From: Hofstenia miamia
Taxonomy: Eukaryota; Xenacoelomorpha; Acoela
Assembly (NCBI GenBank): GCA_004352715.1
Contig: SCFE01000105.1
Span: forward strand, 864,709 to 928,708
Length of the DNA stretch: 64,000 bases
Direction: 5' to 3'
Part shown: piece after piece, positions 21,716-33,600 of the stretch
Layout of the letters: each line of letters opens with the position of its first letter
Numbering within the stretch: the first letter of the stretch is position 1
The notes under the pieces: generated by a model
Told to the model about the DNA's origin: nothing
The model's database searches: none
Seen by the model: only the letters and a program-made list of their open reading frames with translations
Translations under genes and position numbers: made by a program

Positions 21716-22491
21716 GTTTAATAAGGCCCCATTGTTAACAAAATAGGACTACACCACTGCCCACGGTGAATCTAGCTCTATTCAAACAGACATCTTCATC
21801 ACATCGTACACCATTAGAAATTTCATTCACTCTTTGATGGGTTAGAAAATTTATAATAAATGCGTGCTTAGGTATTGATCATAACAACATCCATAGCTGT
21901 AGACGAGTTGAATTTTGAAATTGCGTTAAATAATCGTAATCTCCACATTTCCTTCAAATAGAAATGCTGTGAATATAAATAGCAATTGCGCTTCACAATA
22001 TCATGTCTGTTTACCTAATCAGAAACAATTAAATATATAGTAGGCCTAGTGTGGAAAAATATTTGTATTTCAGTTGCACATACCCATTTGAAATACTTCA
22101 ACACTGCAATTAAGGTTGCGCATTAATAATGTATTTGCTAATTCATAAATGCTTTGTTTAACATAAGTTTAAACACAGCATTAGTTTATATAAATGTCAT
22201 TGGATGTGGCAACAGATGGGATTCCTCTGAATTTATTTTCGATTAGGACGTAATGGCTGAAGACGTAAGATTTTTCATAGTTTAACATTTAAGCTGAAAT
22301 TACACTTCCCAACCCTCTACATATTTGTAGGCAGTGCAATAACATGCCTTATTTATTAGAAAATATAATAGTCAGTGTTTCATACCATATACCAAAAAAC
22401 TGTTTACATCTTCAATTGAACTTGAAATCTCCACTCGTTTCATTTTTTCGACATTAAGAAATTTTGTTAGCTGCTATTTTAATTTCCGCAT
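21716..22491. other. No feature recognised
   Basis: AT-rich non-coding sequence. Confidence 0.5.
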
Positions 22492-22522
<31 letters not shown>

Positions 22523-23103
22523 NNNNNNNNNNNNNNNNNNNNNNNNNNNNNNNNNNNNNNNNNNNNNNNNNNNNNNNNNNNNNNNNNNNNNNNNNNNNNN
22601 NNNNNNNNNNNNNNNNNNNNNNNNNNNNNNNNNNNNNNNNNNNNNNNNNNNNNNNNNNNNNNNNNNNNNNNNNNNNNNNNNNNNNNNNNNNNNNNNNNNN
22701 NNNNNNNNNNNNNNNNNNNNNNNNNNNNNNNNNNNNNNNNNNNNNNNNNNNNNNNNNNNNNNNNNNNNNNNNNNNNNNNNNNNNNNNNNNNNNNNNNNNN
22801 NNNNNNNNNNNNNNNNNNNNNNNNNNNNNNNNNNNNNNNNNNNNNNNNNNNNNNNNNNNNNNNNNNNNNNNNNNNNNNNNNNNNNNNNNNNNNNNNNNNN
22901 NNNNNNNNNNNNNNNNNNNNNNNNNNNNNNNNNNNNNNNNNNNNNNNNNNNNNNNNNNNNNNNNNNNNNNNNNNNNNNNNNNNNNNNNNNNNNNNNNNNN
23001 NNNNNNNNNNNNNNNNNNNNNNNNNNNNNNNNNNNNNNNNNNNNNNNNNNNNNNNNNNNNNNNNNNNNNNNNNNNNNNNNNATATATATATATATATATA
23101 TAT
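22492..23103. repeat. (TA)n microsatellite with 559-N gap
   Basis: TA repeats on both sides of the gap at 22523-23081. The assembly broke in the repeat. Confidence 0.9.
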
Positions 23104-23186
23104 TGACAAATATTGAGATCAAAATAATGGTGTACGCCACTTGTTATCTAAACAACTAACGAGAATAATCAATTTTGTTAAGGATG

Positions 23187-23570
23187 TACCGTAAATCCCC
23201 GTCTATAAACTGCACCTGTAAACCGAATATTTTGCTTAAAATTTTGTGGTACGGCTTATAGACGTAGTCTAAGAATTATGTCTGTAAACTTCTCACAAAG
23301 TTCGGGTTAGGGTATATCTTAGAATGCCCAAATGCTGAAAATATTCATTTAACAATAAGGCACTAGGTATACACAACATTCAATTTTGCCCTTCTCGATG
23401 ACAAGTGTTACAATATATACGCTGATTTGAGAATTGTGGTTAAATTAAGTTTATTAAATGAATGGATAACATGTTGGTAAGGACAAAATTAGTATGCCAT
23501 GGTAGATGCATACCTGCAACTAAAAAACAACCTTCAAAGTTTGGGGTGCGGCTTATACTCGAGGATTTCC
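23187..23570. mobile_element. MITE with 'TATAAGCCGCACC'-type ends
   Basis: Left end GTAAATCCCCGTCTATAAAC followed by TGCACCTG. The right end GGGGTGCGGCTTATACTCGA followed by GGATTTCC is its inverted complement with a few mismatches. This end sequence is widespread in animal genomes as a short non-autonomous DNA transposon. No ORF. Confidence 0.6.
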
Positions 23571-24955
23571 ATTAATTAATAGGATTGTTATTTTGTTAGA
23601 TAAAAATTGTGAACTTTGACCTTTTAAAATTGATATCATTTTCCTAAAAAACCCATTTTTAAATATTCTCTTTACTTCAAAATTTGAAATTGTAAGTGTC
23701 CATTTTTATGTGTTAATCTCAGCACTACATAGCTATAACTAAAGACAGAAATAAAAACATCATTTCTTTTGCAGTTATAGGGTACCATAGTTATATCAAT
23801 TATTTCTCTAGCTTACTTTTGATAAAAAATCTCATACATCTCTTATTCATCGTAAAAAATATCACAATCTATTTTTTAAGTATATTAGAAAGGCTAATCT
23901 CTAAATACACACTAATAAATTTTAAAATACTAATAAACTTTATTCAGCGAAACCTTCTCGAGCAATATCCATCTGTATTTTCATTGAATTTAAATCTTAG
24001 TGGATTTTGACGAATTTCTTTTTAATGTTGGGTTTCTTATAGGGCATTGAATCCAGTCCTAGTTGTTTTCTGCAGTCAATATTAAGATAAAGAATGGTTC
24101 TAGGGGTTTTTTTGAACAATTTATTACTCTACTTGGTGTCATACCTATCAAGCTTCATAAATTTTAGTTACACATCTGTACAAAAATAAATATTTTCTAT
24201 TAATGTCTAATTCTAAGTATAAAACATTAATGATGAATTGGCATGCCCTGACACAAAGTTACAAATAGGCAAAATACTTTGGCCCAAGCACAGGTCTGCT
24301 TTCTCACTCCCGACCCAGCCCAAATTAAAAAAAACTGGCCACTGCCCATGCCCAGTCAGCCCCAAAATAATGTATACGATTTAAAACTCTTTAACATATT
24401 AATAAATTCATCAATCAAATTTTTTCACTAAAATATTTTCGCACGATTTCGGGTCAAGTCCAATCCATGCCCAAGTAGAAATAAAAAAATGACCCAAGAC
24501 CAGAGCAGTTTGCGGCACCTAGAAGAAATCTTGTGGCACACCGATAGCAGTAGCTACAATAACCTACACATATTTTAAAATTTTAGCTTGTTATCTAACT
24601 TTTCTCCCTATCCAAATTTCTTAGAAGTATTTTTCTTTTTTACATACTTAATAATAATTGATTTTTGGATTTAAATATAATTACATCGTATGAAGTACGA
24701 GGCATAAGTATATCTTCTTTATCAAGTTTGGAAAACATTTATTTGGAGCACTAAAGTTGCGAATATAGACTGTTAATAACAAATCTCATAGAATTATCAT
24801 ACTTTATTAAAAAGGCTGTACATACTCGAGATAGAGGGATTTAGATGTGAGAACTCCGGTGAGCATCCTCTTACAACATATTCCTGAACGTTTTGTCAAT
24901 GCTTGCAAAGTACTATTAATGCCAGCTCAAATGGTTATTAATTTTCTGTTACAAT
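23571..24955. other. No gene; pyrimidine-rich repeat-like patch
   Basis: Mostly AT-rich. At 24288-24540 occur CCCGACCCAGCCC, GGGTCAAGTCC, GACCCAAGACC and GCGGCACC...GGCACACCG, which look like repeat ends but could not be assigned. Confidence 0.35.
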
Positions 24956-24963
24956 TTACAGTA

Positions 24964-27900
24964 CCGAGGCGCACACAGAGGGGGGGGACTGGGNNNNNNN
25001 NNNNNNNNNNNNNNNNNNNNNNNNNNNNNNNNNNNNNNNNNNNNNNNNNNNNNNNNNNNNNNNNNNNNNNNNNNNNNNNNNNNNNNNNNNNNNNNNNNNN
25101 NNNNNNNNNNNNNNNNNNNNNNNNNNNNNNNNNNNNNNNNNNNNNNNNNNNNNNNNNNNNNNNNNNNNNNNNNNNNNNNNNNNNNNNNNNNNNNNNNNNN
25201 NNNNNNNNNNNNNNNNNNNNNNNNNNNNNNNNNNNNNNNNNNNNNNNNNNNNNNNNNNNNNNNNNNNNNNNNNNNNNNNNNNNNNNNNNNNNNNNNNNNN
25301 NNNNNNNNNNNNNNNNNNNNNNNNNNNNNNNNNNNNNNNNNNNNNNNNNNNNNNNNNNNNNNNNNNNNNNNNNNNNNNNNNNNNNNNNNNNNNNNNNNNN
25401 NNNNNNNNNNNNNNNNNNNNNNNNNNNNNNNNNNNNNNNNNNNNNNNNNNNNNNNNNNNNNNNNNNNNNNNNNNNNNNNNNNNNNNNNNNNNNNNNNNNN
25501 NNNNNNNNNNNNNNNNNNNNNNNNNNNNNNNNNNNNNNNNNNNNNNNNNNNNNNNNNNNNNNNNNNNNNNNNNNNNNNNNNNNNNNNNNNNNNNNNNNNN
25601 NNNNNNNNNNNNNNNNNNNNNNNNNNNNNNNNNNNNNNNNNNNNNNNNNNNNNNNNNNNNNNNNNNNNNNNNNNNNNNNNNNNNNNNNNNNNNNNNNNNN
25701 NNNNNNNNNNNNNNNNNNNNNNNNNNNNNNNNNNNNNNNNNNNNNNNNNNNNNNNNNNNNNNNNNNNNNNNNNNNNNNNNNNNNNNNNNNNNNNNNNNNN
25801 NNNNNNNNNNNNNNNNNNNNNNNNNNNNNNNNNNNNNNNNNNNNNNNNNNNNNNNNNNNNNNNNNNNNNNNNNNNNNNNNNNNNNNNNNNNNNNNNNNNN
25901 NNNNNNNNNNNNNNNNNNNNNNNNNNNNNNNNNNNNNNNNNNNNNNNNNNNNNNNNNNNNNNNNNNNNNNNNNNNNNNNNNNNNNNNNNNNNNTGGGGGA
26001 ACGTTCCCCCCTCAGCAGAGCAGAGCTGCTTGCCTTCCTCATGAAATATTTGCCTGTAACCAGTGGCGTAAGCAAGGTGTGGAATGTCTCTCAGTCAGAG
26101 TTTCAAAATTGCCTTTGACTGGTTAAATAAAAATATTTTTGGTAAAAGATATTAAAAAATTATAAACTAAGGTAATGAAATGCATTTCTTAGCGTCGAAT
26201 TCATCAATATTTCCAAAGAATTTGGTTACTTATGGCGGAGATATTCCCCTGGTGTAAAACCCTGCTCACTGCCCTACCTATAATAATCATAGAATATAAT
26301 ATGTATTGGCTCTAATCTATGTCTGCAGGAGTAGACAATATTAAATTGATGTTGCAATTAATGCAATAATTGGAAATTAATTAACCTATTGAATACTTTG
26401 CACATCGATTGCCAATCATAAATATTATTCACTTAAATCTTCCTGAAATATGTAATCAATTTCTGATTCCATAAGCATTATTATCCTGTCTAGTAAAGTG
26501 ATATATCATATTGGCTGTTGAGTGTACTGCTCAATTTGATGACCAAAAAATATATCATTCTTCTACCACCCAATTCAATGTTTTATGTATATTGAAGGCT
26601 TAACATTAACCTTATTTTACACCATTGTGACATTCTGTCGGACACCTAATCTTGTCATGTCAAACCTAAAGAAATTAAACTATGATCACAGCATTTACAT
26701 AAGGTATCTATGGTAGAACCAAATTTCCCATTAGCAATATCTAACTTTGATTTTCTAGAACAGTTTCTTTTTAGTGCTAACAGATGTTTGACAATTTTTT
26801 TTGTGTTATATATTGATTTTTATTGATACCAAACTGGTTAACTTACTATTATTTTTGATTTAATATTTTTATTATAATTATGCCAAAAATTGGAAAATTT
26901 TCTGAAACGCAAAAATTGATTAATTTACTAAACTAAAAAAATCTATTTGGGGTTAGGGTTCCAATTATAAATTGCATACTACTGCGTGTCTGTAATTTAT
27001 GACGAGGAGCAAATTACTGCGTTACTTAANNNNNNNNNNNNNNNNNNNNNNNNNNNNNNNNNNNNNNNNNNNNNNNNNNNNNNNNNNNNNNNNNNNNNNN
27101 NNNNNNNNNNNNNNNNNNNNNNNNNNNNNNNNNNNNNNNNNNNNNNNNNNNNNNNNNNNNNNNNNNNNNNNNNNNNNNNNNNNNNNNNNNNNNNNNNNNN
27201 NNNNNNNNNNNNNNNNNNNNNNNNNNNNNNNNNNNNNNNNNNNNNNNNNNNNNNNNNNNNNNNNNNNNNNNNNNNNNNNNNNNNNNNNNNNNNNNNNNNN
27301 NNNNNNNNNNNNNNNNNNNNNNNNNNNNNNNNNNNNNNNNNNNNNNNNNNNNNNNNNNNNNNNNNNNNNNNNNNNNNNNNNNNNNNNNNNNNNNNNNNNN
27401 NNNNNNNNNNNNNNNNNNNNNNNNNNNNNNNNNNNNNNNNNNNNNNNNNNNNNNNNNNNNNNNNNNNNNNNNNNNNNNNNNNNNNNNNNNNNNNNNNNNN
27501 NNNNNNNNNNNNNNNNNNNNNNNNNNNNNNNNNNNNNNNNNNNNNNNNNNNNNNNNNNNNNNNNNNNNNNNNNNNNNNNNNNNNNNNNNNNNNNNNNNNN
27601 NNNNNNNNNNNNNNNNNNNNNNNNNNNNNNNNNNNNNNNNNNNNNNNNNNNNNNNNNNNNNNNNNNNNNNNNNNNNNNNNNNNNNNNNNNNNNNNNNNNN
27701 NNNNNNNNNNNNNNNNNNNNNNNNNNNNNNNNNNNNNNNNNNNNNNNNNNNNNNNNNNNNNNNNNNNNNNNNNNNNNNNNNNNNNNNNNNNNNNNNNNNN
27801 NNNNNNNNNNNNNNNNNNNNNNNNNNNNNNNNNNNNNNNNNNNNNNNNNNNNNNNNNNNNNNNNNNNNNNNNNNNNNNNNNNNNNNNNNNNNNNNNNNNN

Positions 27901-28047
27901 NNNNNNNNNNNNNNNNNNNNNNNNNNNNNNNNNNNNNNNNNNNNNNNNNNNNNNNNNNNNNNNNNNNNNNNNNNNNNNNNNNNNNTATATATATATATAT
28001 ATATATAATAGTTCCCCTCCTCATCGAAAAAGCTGGGTGCGCCCCTG
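24964..28047. mobile_element. hAT-like transposon 'GAGGCGCACCCAG', copy A
   Basis: Left end CCGAGGCGCACACAGAGGGG; right end CTGGGTGCGCCCCTG, its inverted complement. The element is flanked by a perfect 8-bp duplication, TTACAGTA (24956-24963 and 28048-28055), which fits the hAT superfamily. Segments at 26310-26760 are alignable with copy B (39340-39800). Two gaps interrupt it: 24994-25993 (exactly 1000 N) and 27030-27985 next to (TA)n. A CAGTGGCGTAAGC end at 26061 suggests a nested smaller hAT. No transposase was readable. Confidence 0.75.
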
Positions 28048-28055
28048 TTACAGTA

Positions 28056-28419
28056 CCTACTAGTCGAAAATGAAAATAATGAGAACTCTGAAATTTACCT
28101 TCAAACAATTTAATATGTTATCTCCTTTTGTTTAATTGCAAATTGACAGACTTGTTCATGGATTTGGAGTTTCATGGAAATTTCCATGGATCTGGAATGG
28201 ATCTAGATCTAAAAATGCCATTAATGGTTGTCGTGGATATTTCCTGGATCCAAAATTTTTGTTCAATAGTAGGCACTACTAGAGAAATTATAGAAATTTG
28301 CTGTTGAATTGGATGCAATAAACGTTAGTATTGATATTAACACCTACGAAATTATCTTTGCATATTGAAATATATTTTAAATCTTTAAAGTTATCTATTT
28401 TACTCAATTTTAAGGATCA
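28056..28419. other. No feature recognised
   Basis: AT-rich, with several ATGGATCTGG/CCATGGATC-type words at 28150-28260 that form a local imperfect repeat. Confidence 0.4.
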
Positions 28420-29079
28420 CTAAAATTCGAATTGGATATGAGTTTCCATTTTATCTAATAAACTATATGTAGCGGTTAACAAACCAACTATACTAGTAAT
28501 GAGTTCTTCTATATTTTTTACAATTAAAAGTACATGCAAATTTAGAGCATAGCATTCTAAAAAAGTAAATGATTTTAAAGTTAAAAAATGAGTCATTATT
28601 ATTTTTTTATCAACATTTCTGCATTTTAATGGGACATCTGAAAAACACCATGGTATTAGAGTTGGTAAGGCATACCTCCAAGCCTTACTCATTTTGTTGT
28701 ATGTTTTATCATACTAACTGCTTTGAAAAATATGCAAATTGTCGTAATTGTCGATCTAGAACAAAATTTAACCTTGGCAATATATCCACACCATAAATCC
28801 TAGCAATTGAAGAAATAATTTTAATTACATATACGTTGTAAATAACACTTGAACAACCATTTGAAAAACTCTAAGTTTGAAATTGACTTTTGTCCTGTGT
28901 CCGAATGAAAGACTTTTTATTTCTAGTCTATTACATCTAAAACAATTTTTCACTGCATAAAACTCCCAACTAGTAGCAATTGAAGAAGATACTCTGCTCT
29001 TATTTAGCTCTGATCCTCCGATAAAAAATTTGGAGATCGCAAGTTTTCTGTAAATGATCTCTTCTATTACCTTTTTCAT
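28420..29079 (-). pseudogene. hAT (ZMYM1-like) transposase remnant
   Basis: The minus-strand frame 28692-28420 reads LECYALNLHVLLIVKNIEEL followed by ITSIVGLLTATYSLLD. This matches the 'HCYAHxLNLVLV...' block of ZMYM1-type hAT transposases in order and spacing, with the first histidine lost. The neighbouring minus frame 29079-28825 is probably the same gene but is not recognisable. Upstream parts and the C-terminal dimerisation block are absent. Confidence 0.35.
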
Positions 29080-29933
29080 AAATTGTTTTCGGTTCTAAAC
29101 AAATCTTTGAAATGTGACCCAAAATATCACAATTTCTGACATATAATAATACGAGATGTTGCAAATACTTGAGCATAAGTTTGGATACTCATTCAATTAA
29201 ACTTACTTTATAACTCATATCATTTAATGATTCCTTTTGTACCACAATTCGTAATGATGGATTTACTTGTTCTATTGTAAATTGTATCAATGATTTATTA
29301 TCCTTTATAGGTTCTGAAGCTTTGTCCATAATAAATTAATGTAATTCAAAGTAAACCTCCAAAATTTAATTTATTTGAAGCGGATAATGATTTATATAAA
29401 GTCTATGTAGGGAGAATTTGGTGACTCTATATAAATATTTAATTTATAACAATGATATTGTAAATACAACACAACCTCCATGCAAAATGTCAATTAAAGT
29501 CATATTGTAACAGTTGTTATTCCCGGAGTGGCGCCTTTCACACACTACATTTAAGTTCATTTTTAAATATGTACAAATCAACTATGTAAAAATTAACCAT
29601 GGGTTTCTTTTAAAATCATTTTTATTCGATTGCAATCGTACTGTTTGTTTAGTAACATTTATTTTCACTCTTATTCATCTCAAACAGCTCAGGAATTTCT
29701 TAAAATCTGTGATTGTTATTTGAAAAAATAGAGTACTGCGGCTACAGATTATTTAGTAACCTTTGCCAGATAATTAACTTAACAGTTTAACTGTAGCCGA
29801 AGAAAATTGCGTAGGTGAATGCGGATAATGTGTGATAGCATGTTCACAGTGCTTGCTACAAGCATCTATAATGTGCATATAACCTTATTTCCAAAGTTTG
29901 TGCTTGCAGTAATTGGTTTGCTTGGCTCCTACT
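29080..29933. other. No feature recognised
   Basis: AT-rich, no credible ORF. The missing first exon of the transporter gene could lie here or further left, but I could not find it. Confidence 0.4.
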
Positions 29934-30170
29934 ATATATATATATANNNNNNNNNNNNNNNNNNNNNNNNNNNNNNNNNNNNNNNNNNNNNNNNNNNNNN
30001 NNNNNNNNNNNNNNNNNNNNNNNNNNNNNNNNNNNNNNNNNNNNNNNNNNNNNNNNNNNNNNNNNNNNNNNNNNNNNNNNNNNNNNNNNNNNNNNNNNNN
30101 NNNNNNNNNNNNNNNNNNNNNNNNNNNNNNNNNNNNNNNNNNNNNNNNNNNNNNNNNNNNNNNNNNNNNN

Positions 30171-30210
<40 letters not shown>
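29934..30210. repeat. (TA)n/(TG)n microsatellite with 224-N gap
   Basis: TA repeats flank the gap at 29947-30170, and the right side passes into TGTGTG. Confidence 0.9.
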
Positions 30211-30213
<3 letters not shown>

Positions 30214-30495
30214 TACAGTAAGTTTGTGAAATTACGAATTTCGTGAAATCCCTAAAATTCAGTGAATTTGCGAAATTGGTATTTCACTTACCTAACTTCA
30301 TAAAAAATTATAATTCCCAGATACTTCATGTATTTATTGGAAAAATACTAATCCTAACCCTAACACTAACCCAAACCCAACCCCAACTCCTCACATTTAT
30401 TTGCTTTATTAAGTTTTAAGGAAATAGCAATTTCACAAATTCCCTGAAATTATTGAAATTTTACAAAATTCCTAATTGCATAATGTTACTGCAAC
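30211..30495. mobile_element. MITE, TTACAGTA family, copy 2
   Basis: TGTTACAGTA start and TTACTGCAACA end, with the same AATTTCGTGAAATCCCTAAA arm as the copy at 7675. The centre holds CTAACCCTAACACTAACCC (about 30354-30372), which resembles telomeric TTAGGG repeats. The MITE ends 110 bases before the first transporter exon found. Confidence 0.65.
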
Positions 30496-30605
30496 ATATA
30501 TATAATTATTAATATTATTTTTATTTAAATCTAGTAGCATTCAATTGAGTAGCCCTATGAAAAAATTTAAATTATTTTCTATATATTCGAAGTATCTCAC
30601 TTTAG

Positions 30606-30692
30606 GAAGAAGAGTTTAATGGGCCGACAAAAGATCGGTCCTGCACAGATGTCGTATTCCTGCTTTTGTTTCTTGTATTCCTTGGATTTGTT
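30606..30692 (+). CDS. SLC44A1-like: SLC44A1-like, first exon found
   Basis: Preceded by CACTTTAG and followed by GTACGT, phase 0 at both ends, 29 codons. Contains EEEFNGPTKDRSCTDVVF and the first half of membrane helix 1. In CTL1 this region lies about 20 residues from the start, so one small upstream exon carrying the ATG is missing. Confidence 0.88.
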
Positions 30693-33600
30693 GTACGTAT
30701 TTCTCGTTTTTTATACATTTAGTAACGTAATGAATGTGTCCTGTATCAAAATGTTTTGCCTTGTATACTTAGTGGGACAGCTAAAGAATTCTCTGTTAGG
30801 GCAACTGTCTATATATAAGTATAAATGGTTATTGTTTTGAATATCTAAAATCTGCAAAACCATTTTTATGGAAATCATAAAATTATATATATAACCGCGC
30901 ATGTGCGAATTCATACATTCTCAAATTACTCTTGTATTATTACTCGAAAGTCACACTCCATTTTGGTCAGAAGTGAAGGAAATTCGATACTGTCAAATGC
31001 TTCGCAAGTGGTATTCAATATGACGATCATTTGCTGAAGAGCATCCAAAGCTAAAGCACCGAGTACATCGGATTATTCTTGCATTTGTTTTTCCATCCAT
31101 AGGGACTTATTGAATTGTAGATAGGCATAAAATTGTTTAATTACATTGTGCGCATAGTAGCTATAAATAAATAGGTATTACCAGTTACTTTAATATTTTG
31201 GTAGTATTAAAATGATATGTATCTTTAGATCGCATTAGCTGTATTTGCCATAATCAAAGGCGATATCAATTTGTTAATTAATGGATATGATAGCTTTGGC
31301 AACGTTTGCGGAAGCAAGAATTACCCAATACCCGGAGTCCCGAATTCTGGGATGGATATGACACAAAAAACGTATGAATATATTTAATGAATTTACTTGT
31401 CACCATCATTTGATGCTAAGTGTAGAGTATTTTACTTAATGAGATTAATGTATTTTATACTTAAAATGACAAACAATTGCGTTTTTCGGTTACTATAATT
31501 TTGAACTGGTTCTACACTAAACTTGATTTATATACTAAATGCATGTGATGAGCTGACCACGAGCAGTATTTGCCTTAGTTGTAAAACGGATCAGTCGGGC
31601 TCAGCTCGAGTCGGGTCGTGTTAAAATATTCAATATTCAAATCAGTTTGAAGTTGAAAAAATTAACTTGTTCTAAATATTCAAACTAATTAGAATATATT
31701 TGAATGAAATTCATATAAATTTAAGTGATAATTCTGTTATTTAAGCATTGTATATAAAAAATATTTAACAAATCAATATTAATGCAGTTCTCCGTGATTA
31801 ATATTAATGAAGTTTCAATAGTGACAATGTCAACCTCTAAGTTTAAGAAAATATTTTTGCAAAGATAATAGTACGAGATTCCTTGTGTCCAAGTATCAAG
31901 GATTTCTCTCCAAGTCAAAATTTCAGCCCGATTACAACTATGGCATACATCAGTGGCGTATTTAGGAGGCGGTTATTGGGCAATTCCCCCATCCCTTCAG
32001 GCATTTAACATTGATTTCCATAACGTATGAATAGAGTTTTTCATTAAAAATTTTAAACAAATTTAGAACTAAAGTGCTAAAATGCACTTTAACTTAAGTG
32101 ACCAAATTTTAACAGTTTTGAAGGAATCTACCATATAATTTAACATTAAGCTTCATCAAAATTGAGCTGCCCCCCTCCCATCAGAAGTTTCTGGATACGC
32201 TCTTGGTATGCATCTACAAATAAAAATTGTATTTGGGAGAATGGGAAAGATATGTTAGTATTGTTTAATATAATGAATTTAATTCAGTGGCGGCGGCTAT
32301 GGGTAGGCAAGGTGGACGAGAGATCTTAATTTCATTGTTAGGTTTTCAAATTTAAATTATCATTGAGTTTCTTCAAAATTATGAGCAAATTTATTCATGT
32401 ATCAGTGTAATATTTGCTAAAAACTAAAAATGTAAGAATATTATAGTTTTGCATTTAGTGTGGTCTACCCTGCACATAATGCCACACGCCGCCACTGATT
32501 TCATTACCATAATAAAACAACGTAATAGTCATTTTCATACATTAGAAGTTTAATGTTTGGCTGAATAATATAAAGTAGAATATTTCGAATTGTATTTCTA
32601 TAGATTTAGTAAGCAGATTACTAGTTGCCTGATGAAGGAAAACGACTATCAATGGAGTTAGTTAAGCTTTTTACATAACATGTATTCATTTGATTTCATT
32701 TGCGCTAAGTAAATTTCACACTTAATTAAAATATATTTCAGCTCACAAATTGTTCCCCCTAAATTTACTTGAATTTACGATAATAGTTTATTTCACTAAA
32801 TCTTAAAAATTGGTATTGATATTTTATATAAATTTATATAATACTCTTTCCTATTTAAACTAGTGTTCTGCGGGCATGGCCTGCAACAACAGCTTAACCG
32901 ATAGCGGGCTGTAGCCGCGGCAACGGCCATGTTACGGCCTAAGATTTTGCTTTACGATCAAAATACGGACTAAGTTTTATTTTTGAACATTATGATGAAC
33001 AATTTATTTCCAAGATTTTTATTGGAATTTTTGTTTTTAAAACTTAGTAGCTTTGACCATTTCTTTAATTGTTCGAACTATGAGATGTTTTAATTGTTCC
33101 AAAGAAAATTGCATATCACTAATTTAGACTTGGTTAAAAGACCTAATTACAATGCTTTTGAAATGTTTTGCTTCAGTATTCTTTAATAATATCACTTCAT
33201 CATTTGGAAAACAATTTTTTAGATGTCTTGAAATGGTTGAATTAGTTTGGTGTTCTCTTGTTTTTCTAATTAGATGCAGACCGCAATATCCGATAAAATC
33301 ATCACCACAGGCGCATTTAATCTTTTAAATTACATTGAATTTATCAGACATGTTGGTGATCCTAGGGCAAGCTTTGCATTAAGTTTCTAGGTCTTATGTA
33401 TAAATCTTACTTTTTGAATAATTTGATCTATCTCATTTGTTTTATAGGGTTTACTGTATTGATTTTAAGTACATTTTTCAATATTATGTGAATACCTCGA
33501 TTCTTTGTTGTTCGTAACTATTTCCGTAACTGATTCTTCAATGTATTTATCAAGAGGTCTGCCTTAAATTTGATATTTATTTGGTTTAGTTTCTCAGAAT

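Noticed and set aside
22454-23159. Open frames of YIYIYI repeats, here and at other (TA)n runs
   Set aside because: Simple translation of TA microsatellites and gaps.
26940-26956. GGGGTTAGGGTT as a telomere repeat
   Set aside because: Only two units in AT-rich DNA; chance is enough.
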